Source: Bradyrhizobium cytisi (GTDB taxonomy: Bacteria > Pseudomonadota > Alphaproteobacteria > Rhizobiales > Xanthobacteraceae). From it: a DNA stretch of 64,000 nucleotides. Location: NCBI RefSeq assembly GCF_008123515.1, contig NZ_VSSR01000032.1, positions 62,001 to 126,000 of the forward strand, read 5' to 3'. Numbering within the stretch: the first letter of the stretch is position 1; the number at the start of each line of letters is the position of its first letter. Below the pieces are notes generated by a model that saw nothing but the letters and a program-made list of their open reading frames with translations, searched no databases and was not told where the DNA came from. The translations under genes and the position numbers were made by a program. This document shows, in pieces, positions 24,261 to 32,516 of the stretch.

Positions 24261-25562
24261 TTACTGAAGCGCCTCGCCGTGCTGCGAGATATCGAGGCCC
24301 TCGAGCTCGTGCTCGCGCGACACGCGCAGGGGCACGAACAGGCCGACCAGCTTGAGCAGGACAAAGCTCACGCCCGCCGACCAGACGAAGGTGACGGCGA
24401 CGCCGTAAAGCTGGATCAGCAGCTGCTGCGGATGGCCCTCGAGCAGGCCGGCCGTGCCGCCGATCGCGCTGGTCGCGAACACGCCGGCGAGCAGCGTGCC
24501 GGTCAGTCCGCCGATGCCGTGGACGCCGAACACGTCGAGCGAATCGTCGTAGTCGAAGCGGTGCTTCAGCCACGTGCAGGCCCAGTAGCAGATCCCGCCC
24601 GCGGCGATGCCGATGACGATGCCGTGCCACGGCGCGACGAAGCCGGAAGCCGGCGTGATGGTGCCGAGGCCTGCCACTGCGCCCGAGATCATGCCGAGCA
24701 CTGAGGGCTTGCGCCGCGTCGACCATTCGATCGCGCCCCAGGTCAGCGCGCCGGAGCAGGCCGCCAGATGCGTCGCGATGATCGCCATCACCGCGCGCGA
24801 ATTGGCAGCACCGGCCGAGCCGCCGTTGAAGCCGAACCAGCCGACCCACAGCAGGCCGGTGCCCATCACCGCGAGCGAAAGATCGAACGGTGACAGATTT
24901 TCGGTGCCGTAGCCGTGCCGGCGTCCCATCACCTTCGCCGCCACGAGGCCGCCGGTGCCGGCCGACAGATGCACGACGAGGCCGCCGGCGAAATCCAGCA
25001 CGCCCATGCTGTTGAGGAAGCCGCCGCCCCACACCCAATGTGCCAGTGGAATGTAGACGAAGATGAACCAGGCGACCGAGAACAGCAGATAGGCGGAGAA
25101 ACGCATCCGGTCGGCGACCGAGCCCGCCACCAGCGCCACCGTGATGATGGCGAACGTCATCTGGTACAGCATGAACAGCGCTTCCGGGATCGTCTTCGCT
25201 GCCGGGTTGACGCTGTCCATGGTCATGCCGGCGAGGAACCAGCGGTCGAGTGAACCGATCCACGGCCCGCCGCCGACGAAGCACAGCGAATAGCCGAACG
25301 CGACCCAGAGAATGGAGATGATCGTCACCGCGGCAAGGCTTTGCGCCATGGTCGCGAGCACGTTCTTCTTGCGCACCATGCCGGAATAGAACAGCGCAAG
25401 CCCTGGGATCGTCATCATCAGCACCAGCGCGGTGGCGACGATCATCCAGGCAGTGTCGGCGGTGTTGATCTCGGAGCCTGCGGCGTGCGCCGGCGACGCC
25501 ATGACCAAAGCAAATCCGATCGGCGCAGCCATAGCAGCTGCGCGGCGTAACAATCCCGCCAT
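24261..25562 (-). CDS. Ammonium transporter AmtB (copy 2, partner of glnK copy 2)
   Basis: A second Amt-family ammonium channel of 433 residues with a signal peptide (GFALVMASPAHA), IPGLALFYSGMVRKKN, AHWVWGGGFLN, WVGWFGFNGGSAGAANSRA and SLDVFGVHGIGGLTGT. The C terminus (VSREHELEGLDISQHGEAL) differs from that of copy 1 and resembles the remnant at 22790-22862. The ATG at 25562 has a GGGGG run about six bases upstream; an ATG at 25580 is possible. It follows glnK copy 2 by 137 bp, a gap with a palindromic repeat. Confidence 0.94.
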   Translation of the reverse strand: MAGLLRRAAAMAAPIGFALVMASPAHAAGSEINTADTAWMIVATALVLMMTIPGLALFYSGMVRKKNVLATMAQSLAAVTIISILWVAFGYSLCFVGGGPWIGSLDRWFLAGMTMDSVNPAAKTIPEALFMLYQMTFAIITVALVAGSVADRMRFSAYLLFSVAWFIFVYIPLAHWVWGGGFLNSMGVLDFAGGLVVHLSAGTGGLVAAKVMGRRHGYGTENLSPFDLSLAVMGTGLLWVGWFGFNGGSAGAANSRAVMAIIATHLAACSGALTWGAIEWSTRRKPSVLGMISGAVAGLGTITPASGFVAPWHGIVIGIAAGGICYWACTWLKHRFDYDDSLDVFGVHGIGGLTGTLLAGVFATSAIGGTAGLLEGHPQQLLIQLYGVAVTFVWSAGVSFVLLKLVGLFVPLRVSREHELEGLDISQHGEALQ

Positions 25563-25638
25563 GTCATTCCCCCCGGGCATCAATTGACGTCGCACGCTGT
25601 GGCATCGTTGCCCGGTGCGATCGAACAAGGCTGTATCA

Positions 25639-25687
25639 GAGCGTTTTCGAGCGAAGTGGATACCGGTTCGCGTGAAGAAAACGCGTC
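25639..25687. repeat. Rhizobial palindromic element (AGCGTTTTC..GAAAACGC type)
   Basis: GCGTTTTC pairs with GAAAACGC around a centre containing AGTGGATACCGGTTCGCG. It belongs to a family commonly seen in intergenic DNA of Rhizobiales, related to the GAGCATGATC type at 7122-7170. It lies between glnK copy 2 and amtB copy 2 and could separate their transcription or form an mRNA hairpin. Confidence 0.85.
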
Positions 25688-25699
25688 AAGACAAGAAGT

Positions 25700-26038
25700 T
25701 TAGAGCGCGTCGCTGTCGGTCTCGCCGGTGCGGATGCGCAGCGCGTGGTCGATCGGCGTGACGAAGATCTTGCCGTCGCCGATCTGCCCGGTGCGGGCGG
25801 TCGCGGTGATCACGGCGACCGCCTTGTCGGCGACGTCGGAGGCGACCGCGATCTCGATCCGCAGCTTCGGCAGGAAGTTCACGACATATTCCGCGCCGCG
25901 ATAGATCTCGGTGTGACCCTTCTGGCGGCCATAGCCCTTCACCTCGGTCACGGTCATGCCGTGGACGCCGATCGCCGTCAGGGCCTGACGGACCTCATCG
26001 AGCTTGAAAGGTTTGATGATCGCGACGACAAGTTTCAT
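25700..26038 (-). CDS. P-II nitrogen regulatory protein (GlnK/GlnB family, copy 2)
   Basis: A 112-residue P-II protein with the same hallmarks as copy 1: MKLVVAIIKPFKLDEVRQAL, T-loop GYGRQKGHTEIYRGAEY with Tyr51, GQIGDGKIFV, and IRTGE near the end. Its linkage to amtB marks it as GlnK-like. No canonical sigma-54 promoter was seen upstream in its direction; a TGGCAC at 26115 points the other way and has the wrong spacing. Confidence 0.94.
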   Translation of the reverse strand: MKLVVAIIKPFKLDEVRQALTAIGVHGMTVTEVKGYGRQKGHTEIYRGAEYVVNFLPKLRIEIAVASDVADKAVAVITATARTGQIGDGKIFVTPIDHALRIRTGETDSDAL

Positions 26039-26273
26039 GGTCAGGCCTGTTTCCCGGGATGCGCCGCGCCGTATGTCCCCGGCGCTGCGTCAATTTGGCA
26101 TCTTTCCGGGCAAATGGCACAAAAAACTTGCAGGTTGAAGCGGAAAAACGTTCGGAGGTGTGAACGGCCGCCTCTGTACAGGGCAGCCGTTCATCCTTCA
26201 CAATGCATTTTTGGCATGGATGTGGTGAACCCGCACCTGCCCAGCGGTACAAAAGTATTTTGGGGGGCGCGTC

Positions 26274-27161
26274 ATGGCGAGTTGGTTCTACGCATCCGAA
26301 GGCAAGCAGCAGGGGCCCTACCCGGAGGGACAGTTCCGCGACCTCATTACCCAGGGCGTCGTGCGCGGCGATACGCTGGTGTGGTCCGAGGGCATGGCGG
26401 GCTGGCAGAAGGCGGCCGAAATTCCGGGATTGATTGGTGGCGGCGCGCCGCCGATCACTCCGGCCGGAGGGCCGCCGATGATGGGCGGCGGTGGCTATAC
26501 CGGTGCGGGTAGCGCTGCCGGCGGATCGCTGTCGGTCGATTTCGGTATCCTCGACTTCACCTGGCGAACGCTGGTGATGCTGATCGGCTCGTGCTTCATC
26601 ATCCCGATTCCGTGGCTGTTCGTCTGGTACACGCAATGGATCGTGTCCTGCGTGAGGGTCCCGGGCCGGCCGAACCTCTCCTTCACCGGCACTGCCATGG
26701 CGATCGTGCCGTGGTTCTTCGGCTTCATCGTTCTGGCGATTGTCGTCGGCTACACCGGCATCCAGATTTTGAGCACGGCACTCTACATCGCCCAGATCGT
26801 TCTCTACTGGATGCTGCTGAAATGGATGGTCGCGAACATCGCCTCCAACGGGCAGCCGGTCGGCCTGAGCTTCACCGGTTCGGTGCTGGGCTATATCGGC
26901 TGGAACCTGCTGTTCGCGATCTCCATCATCACCATCATTGGATGGGCCTGGGTCGCCGCAGCCCAGCTGCGTTGGGTCTATCGCAACATCCAGGGCACGC
27001 GGCGCGAGATCATCTTCAGGGGCAGCGGGCTCGGGATTCTCTGGCGCGGGATCGTGGCGGCGATCCTGTGCGGCTTCATCATCCCGATCCCGTGGGTCTA
27101 TCGCTGGATCATGAACTGGTTCGCATCCCAGACCGAGCTCGCGCCGCGCGGGTCGCTCTAG
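26274..27161 (+). CDS. GYF-like domain plus fourfold DUF898/YjgN-like membrane repeat protein
   Basis: A 295-residue protein. Residues 1-50 (WFYASEGKQQGPYPEGQFRDL) are a GYF_2/DUF4339-type domain, followed by a Gly/Pro-rich linker to about 84. The rest is four repeats of about 48-63 residues (85-133, 134-196, 197-244, 245-295). Units 2 and 3 open with LSFTG and unit 4 with IIFRG. A hydrophobic helix and a W-rich turn follow, and units 1 and 4 share FIIPIPW. The repeats resemble DUF898 (YjgN) repeats. The function is unknown. The ATG at 26274 follows GGGGGGCGCGTC. It is convergent with tesB, three bases apart. Confidence 0.85.
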   Translation: MASWFYASEGKQQGPYPEGQFRDLITQGVVRGDTLVWSEGMAGWQKAAEIPGLIGGGAPPITPAGGPPMMGGGGYTGAGSAAGGSLSVDFGILDFTWRTLVMLIGSCFIIPIPWLFVWYTQWIVSCVRVPGRPNLSFTGTAMAIVPWFFGFIVLAIVVGYTGIQILSTALYIAQIVLYWMLLKWMVANIASNGQPVGLSFTGSVLGYIGWNLLFAISIITIIGWAWVAAAQLRWVYRNIQGTRREIIFRGSGLGILWRGIVAAILCGFIIPIPWVYRWIMNWFASQTELAPRGSL

Positions 27162-27164
27162 CGA

Positions 27165-28028
27165 TCAGCTCCTCCGCTCGCGCACCGAGCCTTCCTGCGC
27201 GACGGAGGCGACCAGTGTGCCGTCGGGCTTGAAGATCGAGCCGCGGGTCAAGCCGCGGCCGCCTTGGGCGCTCGGCGAATCCTGCGCGTAGAGCAGCCAT
27301 TCGTCGGCGCGGAACGGGCGGTGAAACCACATCGCGTGGTCGAGGCTCGCCGGCATCATGCGCTTGTCGAACAGCGTGCGGCCGTAGCGCGCCATGATGG
27401 CGTCGAGCAGCGAGAAGTCCGAGGCATAGGCGAGAGCGCACATGTGCAGCGCCGGATCGTCCGGCAGCGTCGCCGCCGTCCTGATCCAGACATGGATACG
27501 GCCGTCCTCTATCTTCTGGCCGAAATAACGGCCGAGCTCGACCGGGCGCAGCTCGATCGGGCGATCCGATTCGTAGTAGCGGCGGATGAAGTCCGGCATC
27601 TCGCGGAACATCGGCTGCTTTGCCACCTCCTCCGCCGTCAGCTTTTCCGGCGGCGGCACCTCGGGCATCTTCTCCTGGTGGTCGAACGCGGTCTCCTCCT
27701 CGGCATGGAATGACACCATGATCGAGAAGATCGCATTGCCATGCTGGATCGCGGTGACGCGGCGCGTCGAATAGCTCTTGCCGTCGCGCAGCCGTTCGAC
27801 CTGGTAGATGATCGGGATCTGCGGATCGCCCGGCAGGATGAAATAGCAATGCAGCGAATGCGGCAGCCGGCCCTCGACGGTGCGGCAGGCCGCGACCATC
27901 GCCTGTCCGATCACCTGCCCGCCGAACACCCGCTGCCAGCTCGTCTTCGGGCTGTTGCCGCGGAACAAGTTCACCTCGAGCTGCTCGAGATCGAGGATCG
28001 AGATCAGGTCGATCAGGCCTTTGGACAT
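27165..28028 (-). CDS. tesB: Acyl-CoA thioesterase II
   Basis: A double-hotdog thioesterase that hydrolyses medium- and long-chain acyl-CoAs. The 287-residue product starts MSKGLIDLISILDLEQLEVN, has VFGGQVIGQAMVAACRT, a central SFHAEEE, then the second hotdog with FSLLDAIM and LDHAMWFHRPFRADEWLLYAQDSP, which carries the catalytic aspartate, and a C-terminal GRGLTRGSIFKPDG with the expected glutamine/threonine region. The frame extends far upstream but only the part from 28028 has the family's N terminus. It is divergent from ubiH. Confidence 0.92.
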   Translation of the reverse strand: MSKGLIDLISILDLEQLEVNLFRGNSPKTSWQRVFGGQVIGQAMVAACRTVEGRLPHSLHCYFILPGDPQIPIIYQVERLRDGKSYSTRRVTAIQHGNAIFSIMVSFHAEEETAFDHQEKMPEVPPPEKLTAEEVAKQPMFREMPDFIRRYYESDRPIELRPVELGRYFGQKIEDGRIHVWIRTAATLPDDPALHMCALAYASDFSLLDAIMARYGRTLFDKRMMPASLDHAMWFHRPFRADEWLLYAQDSPSAQGGRGLTRGSIFKPDGTLVASVAQEGSVRERRS

Positions 28029-28167
28029 CGGATTCAGCTTTCGCATCGTCAGTGCCGGCTCGCTGCTCCGGAATGACACAATGGGGCGTTCCGCCCTTGT
28101 TTCACCGCACTGTTTCGCCCACCTCAAGTCTGCTAGCAAGTCCAAGAATTGGCCGGGAATTTTTTGT

Positions 28168-29385
28168 ATGTCACAGAGTAGCATAGTCATTGGCGGCGGC
28201 GCGTTTGCCGGCCTGGCGCTCGCGCTGGCGCTGCGCCAAGGGCTCGGATCCGAGATTCCCGTCATCGTCGCCGACCCCGCGCTCGCCACACGGCCGAGCC
28301 GCGATCCCCGCGCGACCGCCATCGTCGCGGCCTGCCGCCGGCTGTTCGAGGCGCTCGACGCCTGGGACGATGTCAAGGCTGAGGCCCAGCCGATCCTCGA
28401 CATGGTCGTCACCGATTCCAAGCTCGAGGACGCCACGCGTCCGGCATTCCTGAATTTCGCCGGCGATGTCGCGCCCGGCGAGCCCTTTGCGCACATGGTC
28501 GAGAACCGCCGCCTGATCGATGCACTGGTTGTCCGCGCCGAAGCTGAAGGCATCGATCTTCGCGCGACGACCGTTGCGTCGTACGATACCAGCGCCGGCG
28601 GCATTGACGTCATGCTCGGCGATGGCAGCAGGATTGCCGCAAGCCTGTTGGTCGCGGCCGATGGTGCCAAGTCAAAGCTGCGCGAGCGCGCCGGCATCGC
28701 CACCCATGGCTGGGAATACGATCAATCCGGCATCGTCGTCACCGTCGGCCACGAGCGCGATCACGAAGGCCGCGCCGAAGAGCACTTTTTGCCCGCGGGT
28801 CCGTTTGCGATCCTGCCGTTGACCGGCAAGCGATCGTCGCTGGTGTGGACCGAGCGCCGCGCAGAGGCCGCGCGCATCATTGGCTTAAGCGAAGAAGAGT
28901 TTCACGGCGAGCTCGAGCAGCGCTTTGGTTTGCATCTCGGTGAGGTGAAGGCGCTCGACAAGCCGCGCGCGTTCCCGTTGTCCTATTTCGTGGCGCGCTC
29001 CTTCGTGGCCGAGCGCCTGGCGCTGGTCGGCGATTCCGCGCACGTCATTCATCCCATCGCCGGACAGGGCCTCAACATGGGGCTGAAGGATGTCGCCGCA
29101 CTGGCCGAGGTCGTGGTCGATGCCGCGCGGCTCGGCATGGATCTCGGTGGCGCCGACGTGCTCGATCGCTACCAGCGCTGGCGCCGTTTCGACACCATGG
29201 CGATGGGCGTCGCCACCAACTCGCTCAACTTCCTGTTCTCGAACAAGTCGACATTGCTGCGCTCGTTGCGCGACATCGGCCTCGGCATCGTCGACCGCAC
29301 CCCGCCGCTGAAAAATCTCTTCATCCGCCAGGCGGCGGGCTTGACGGGTGAGATACCGAAGTTGCTGAAGGGCGAGGCGCTGTGA
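28168..29385 (+). CDS. UbiH/UbiF-family FAD-dependent hydroxylase (ubiquinone biosynthesis)
   Basis: A 405-residue flavin monooxygenase of the kind that hydroxylates the ubiquinone ring precursor. It has an N-terminal Rossmann motif VIGGGAFAGLALALAL, the SRDPRATAI segment, and the second FAD motif LALVGDSAHVIHPIAGQGLNMGLKD. The ring position hydroxylated (C1, C5 or C6) is not fixed by these motifs. The ATG at 28168 puts the GxGxxG-like motif at the start of the protein. It is convergent with the Trm112-like gene downstream. Confidence 0.87.
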   Translation: MSQSSIVIGGGAFAGLALALALRQGLGSEIPVIVADPALATRPSRDPRATAIVAACRRLFEALDAWDDVKAEAQPILDMVVTDSKLEDATRPAFLNFAGDVAPGEPFAHMVENRRLIDALVVRAEAEGIDLRATTVASYDTSAGGIDVMLGDGSRIAASLLVAADGAKSKLRERAGIATHGWEYDQSGIVVTVGHERDHEGRAEEHFLPAGPFAILPLTGKRSSLVWTERRAEAARIIGLSEEEFHGELEQRFGLHLGEVKALDKPRAFPLSYFVARSFVAERLALVGDSAHVIHPIAGQGLNMGLKDVAALAEVVVDAARLGMDLGGADVLDRYQRWRRFDTMAMGVATNSLNFLFSNKSTLLRSLRDIGLGIVDRTPPLKNLFIRQAAGLTGEIPKLLKGEAL

Positions 29386-29413
29386 GCTACTCGCCATTCC
29401 CTGTTCGCTATCC

Positions 29414-29611
29414 TCAATCGATCTTGCGCGCCTCTTCCGGCAGCATGATCGGGATGCCGTCGCGGATCGGGTAAGCGAGCCTGGCGCTGCGCGAGATCAG
29501 CTCCTGCTTGGCGGAATCGAATTCCAGCGGGCCCTTGGTCAGCGGGCAGACCAGGATCTCCAGCAGTTTTGGATCGACGCTAGGTTCGGGGCGTTCGGTG
29601 GGCGCGTTCAT
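29414..29611 (-). CDS. Trm112-family small protein
   Basis: A 65-residue protein with the family signature DPKLLEILVCPLTKGPLEF and LAYPIRDGIPIML. Bacterial members (YcaR-type) are small folds with a zinc-ribbon-like core; here only one of the usual cysteines remains, so zinc binding is doubtful. Eukaryotic Trm112 activates methyltransferases; a similar role in bacteria is not established by this sequence. Confidence 0.88.
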   Translation of the reverse strand: MNAPTERPEPSVDPKLLEILVCPLTKGPLEFDSAKQELISRSARLAYPIRDGIPIMLPEEARKID

Positions 29612-29680
29612 CAGGATCTCCGGCGATCGGTTGCATGTAGCATAGAAAATCGCCTCCGCCCATTGCGGCGGCCGGAGCGT

Positions 29681-30211
29681 TCAGGTGGAAATCATCTTCT
29701 GGATCTCGTCGAGCAGGCCCTGGAGCCGCGCGGGCGGCACCGGCGGGCCCGACAGCGCGAAGCCGAGGAAGGTCCAGTACAGGATCTGCGCTCGTCCTTG
29801 CGCGGTTGCCGCGGAGAATCCGCGTCGTTGCAGCAGCGCCTCGATATAGTCGAGCCTGCGGCGGTCGATGGCCCGGACGGCCGCTTGCGCCGCCGGATCG
29901 AACGCCGCCCAGTTGCGCACCGCGCGCTCCAGATCGAGCCGGGCGCCAAAAGTCCTGCGCAGCAGCGCCGTCAGCGCCTCGTCGGTGTCGGCCTCGACAC
30001 CAGCGATGATCTCTTCGGCCGCGATCTCGCGCCAGCGTTTCAGCACGGCCGCATGGAACGCGCCGAGATCGGCAAAATGCCAGTAAAAACTGCCGCGGGA
30101 AACGCCGATGGCCTTTGCCAACGGATCGGCCTTCAGCGCGGTGAAGCCGCTTTTGGTGAGCGCCTTGAGGCCCTCCTTGATCCAGTCGTCGGCGCGGAGC
30201 TGGTCGGTCAT
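29681..30211 (-). CDS. TetR-family transcriptional repressor
   Basis: A 176-residue TetR regulator with a typical N-terminal DNA-binding domain (IKEGLKALTKSGFTALKADPLAKAIGVSRGSFYWHF) and a variable ligand-binding domain. The ATG at 30211 is preferred; one at 30235 lies in the operator. It is divergent from a membrane-protein/crotonase/SDR operon with a TACA-N4-TGTA operator on each side of the promoter, so it is the likely repressor of that operon and of itself. The ligand is unknown. Confidence 0.88.
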   Translation of the reverse strand: MTDQLRADDWIKEGLKALTKSGFTALKADPLAKAIGVSRGSFYWHFADLGAFHAAVLKRWREIAAEEIIAGVEADTDEALTALLRRTFGARLDLERAVRNWAAFDPAAQAAVRAIDRRRLDYIEALLQRRGFSAATAQGRAQILYWTFLGFALSGPPVPPARLQGLLDEIQKMIST

Positions 30212-30234
30212 GTCAGGTTCCGAAATTTTTACCA

Positions 30235-30291
30235 TACACTAGTGTATTGACAGGTGTCGCGCCAGCGCCTATCTCACCGTACACAGATGTA
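30235..30291 (+). promoter_or_regulatory. Promoter flanked by two TetR operators
   Basis: Two TACA-N4-TGTA sites, TACACTAGTGTA (30235-30246) and TACACAGATGTA (30280-30291), are centred 45 bp apart. The first is extended to a perfect 14-bp palindrome (30234-30247). Between them TTGACA (30247-30252) and TATCTC (30270-30275), separated by 17 bp, form a good sigma-70-type promoter pointing to 30303. The second site would cover the transcription start. Binding by the adjacent TetR protein is inferred. Confidence 0.78.
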
Positions 30292-30302
30292 TGGAGGCCC
30301 CG

Positions 30303-30653
30303 ATGCGTGATCTCTTGCTCCAGTGCGCCGGAATCCTCGCCATATTGGTGGCCCTCGTCCACGGCATCCTCGGCGAGACCAAGGTCTTTCCCCGCGCCAC
30401 GATCGAGCCACCGCGGCTCCGCACCCTGATCCGCCTGGTCTGGCAGGCCTCGACGGTCGCGTGGATCGGCTGCGGCATGCTCCTGATCGCGACGCCGTGG
30501 ATGGAGTCCGCGCCGGCGCGCCGCTGGATCGTCATCACCATGGTCTGCGTGTTCGGCTTCTCTGCCTGCGCCAACGCATGGGCGACACGCGGCCGGCACT
30601 TTGGCTGGATGGCGCTGAGTGTGGTCGTGGTGATGGCGGTGGCCGGCTACTGA
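30303..30653 (+). CDS. Small four-helix inner-membrane protein of unknown function
   Basis: A 116-residue protein with about four hydrophobic segments (GILAILVALVHGIL, STVAWIGCGMLLIA, WIVITMVCVFGFSACANAW, WMALSVVVVMAVAGY). It begins MRDLLLQCAG. The ATG at 30303 has GGAGG six bases upstream; an ATG at 30291 would start inside the operator. It is the first gene of the TetR-controlled operon. I do not recognise the family. Confidence 0.8.
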   Translation: MRDLLLQCAGILAILVALVHGILGETKVFPRATIEPPRLRTLIRLVWQASTVAWIGCGMLLIATPWMESAPARRWIVITMVCVFGFSACANAWATRGRHFGWMALSVVVVMAVAGY

Positions 30654-30693
30654 CGCCGGAACGGCCGGTCACGCATTCGAGTGGAGCGGTGTC

Positions 30694-31491
30694 ATGGAAG
30701 ATCGTGTTCGGCTGACCATCGTGGACGGCGTGGCCCATGTCCGGCTCAATCGCCCGGACAAGATGAATGCTCTCGACCCCGCGATGTTCGAGGCGCTCAT
30801 CGCGGCCGGAACGCAGCTCGGTGCGCGCAGGGAGGTCCGCGCCGTCATTCTCTCCGGCGAAGGGCGGGCGTTCTGCGCGGGCCTCGATCTGGACCGGCTT
30901 CTGGCGACGACGAAAGGCGATTCGCTGATCCCGTCAGCCGACCTGACACAGCGAAGCCACGGCATCGCAAACTATGCGCAGCATCTCGTCTGGCTCTGGC
31001 GCGAGTTGCCAGTGCCGGTGATTGCCGCGGTCCATGGCGTCGCCTTCGGCGGTGGCTTCCAGCTCGCGCTCGGCGCGGACCTTCGCTATCTGGCGCCGGC
31101 GACACGGCTCGCCGTCATCGAGGCCAAATGGGGACTGGTGCCTGACATGGCCGGCACGCAGTTGATGCGCCACCTCGCCCGCGAAGATGTCGTGCGCGAG
31201 CTGACCTATACCGGCCGCGTGTTTTCGGCTGACGAAGCGCTGGCCTATGGTTTTGCGACAGGGCTTGCCGACGATCCGCTGGCCGCCGCTTTGACAGTCG
31301 CGCACGAGATCGCAAGCCGCAGCCCCGATGCTGTCCGCGCCGCCAAGCGGCTCCTCAATCTCGCCGCGACCTCGGACGTCGCCACAGGCCTCGCCGCCGA
31401 GACCGCCGAGCAGGCCGCGCTGCTCGGCACCCCCAATCATGTCGAGGCCGTCAGCAGCAATCTTGAGAACCGCGCACCACGATGGAGGTGA
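30694..31491 (+). CDS. Crotonase-superfamily protein (enoyl-CoA hydratase/isomerase-like)
   Basis: A 265-residue crotonase-fold protein with the CoA-site segment VRLNRPDKMNALDPAMF, the oxyanion loop FCAGLDLD and HGVAFGGGFQLALGAD. The first catalytic Glu of hydratases is Gln123 here. Glu143 and Asp151 (IEAKWGLVPDMAG) have the spacing seen in dienoyl-CoA isomerases. Hydratase activity is therefore doubtful and an isomerase role is a guess. Second gene of the TetR-controlled operon; a SAM-independent SDR-type gene follows by three bases. Confidence 0.85.
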   Translation: MEDRVRLTIVDGVAHVRLNRPDKMNALDPAMFEALIAAGTQLGARREVRAVILSGEGRAFCAGLDLDRLLATTKGDSLIPSADLTQRSHGIANYAQHLVWLWRELPVPVIAAVHGVAFGGGFQLALGADLRYLAPATRLAVIEAKWGLVPDMAGTQLMRHLAREDVVRELTYTGRVFSADEALAYGFATGLADDPLAAALTVAHEIASRSPDAVRAAKRLLNLAATSDVATGLAAETAEQAALLGTPNHVEAVSSNLENRAPRWR

Positions 31492-31494
31492 AGC

Positions 31495-32307
31495 ATGGCG
31501 TTGACACTCGTCACCGGCGGCACGGGCCATCTCGGCAGGGAGATCGTCGATCGCCTCATTCGCGATGGACATCGCGTCCGATTGTTTGCGAGATCACCGG
31601 AGGCCCGCTCGGACGTCGAATGGACCAGGGGCGATCTTGCCACGGGCGCCGGCTTGCGGGACGCGTTGCGTGACGTCGACACCGTCATCAATGCGGCGAC
31701 CTATTCGCCGATCGCGCGGCGAGGCGGTATTCGGCCGGTCGATTTCTTCAGTTCCCCTTCCGCCGTGGATGTCGAGGGAACGGAGCGATTGCTGTCGCTT
31801 TGCCAGGAGCAATCCGTGCGGCACTTCCTGCATGTGTCGATCGTCGGGCTCGACGAGGCCACGTTGCCCTATGCACGGGTCAAGCTCGCCGGCGAGCAGC
31901 TGGTTCGCGCTTCCGCACTGTCGTGGTCCGTCGTTCGCGCGATGCCGTTCTATTATCTGCTCGACAAGATGCTTGCGGGCCTCGCTTGGCTTCCACTGTG
32001 GCCGATGCCGACGACGCCCTTCAATCCCGTCGATGCCTCCGATGTTGCCGATCACGTGGTAGCATGCGCCTTCGACGGGGCGCGCGGCGAGCGCGCGGAG
32101 ATTGGCGGTCCCGAAGATCTCAGCGTCGCCGCGCTGGCCGGCCAGTATCGGGATGCGCGAGGCCTGCATCGAAAAATCCTGCCGATACCCATGTCCGAGA
32201 CAAGAGCGCGTCGCATGGGCTTTGTCGTCAGTCAGGGCGTGCGCGGGCGCCTCGCCTGGGCAGACTGGCTGCGACGCCAGTATCCCGGCGCGCGCCATGC
32301 GGCCTAG
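31495..32307 (+). CDS. NmrA-like atypical short-chain dehydrogenase (NAD(P)H-binding)
   Basis: A 270-residue Rossmann protein beginning ALTLVTGGTGHLGREIVDRL, with DTVINAATYS and LHVSIVGLDEATLPYARVKLAGEQ. The usual catalytic Tyr-x-x-x-Lys is present as YARVK. Its general look is that of NmrA/ycf39-type NAD(P)-dependent oxidoreductases. Third gene of the TetR-controlled operon, three bases after the crotonase gene, with GGAGG before the ATG. The substrate is unknown. Confidence 0.83.
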   Translation: MALTLVTGGTGHLGREIVDRLIRDGHRVRLFARSPEARSDVEWTRGDLATGAGLRDALRDVDTVINAATYSPIARRGGIRPVDFFSSPSAVDVEGTERLLSLCQEQSVRHFLHVSIVGLDEATLPYARVKLAGEQLVRASALSWSVVRAMPFYYLLDKMLAGLAWLPLWPMPTTPFNPVDASDVADHVVACAFDGARGERAEIGGPEDLSVAALAGQYRDARGLHRKILPIPMSETRARRMGFVVSQGVRGRLAWADWLRRQYPGARHAA

Positions 32308-32516
32308 CGAACTTCGCCACGTTCGCGGACGAATCCGAGCCGTGAGGCGTAAGGCCGCAGCGAGCGGCCAAATAAGCGTTGCGCGCGGAGCGCGCTGACG
32401 TTTTGACGACGGTTAGAATATCTCTAACGCTGGGCCGATCCGAACCCGGTTGACTTCATCCTATGCTTTGTTTCCTTCGGGCGCGCTTCGCGCACACGAC
32501 AGAGGAGGAGACATTC

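Noticed and set aside
26115..26132. TGGCAC followed by TTGCA resembling a sigma-54 promoter toward the GYF-like gene
   Set aside because: The spacer between TGGCAC and TTGCA is seven bases instead of five, which breaks the required -24/-12 spacing.
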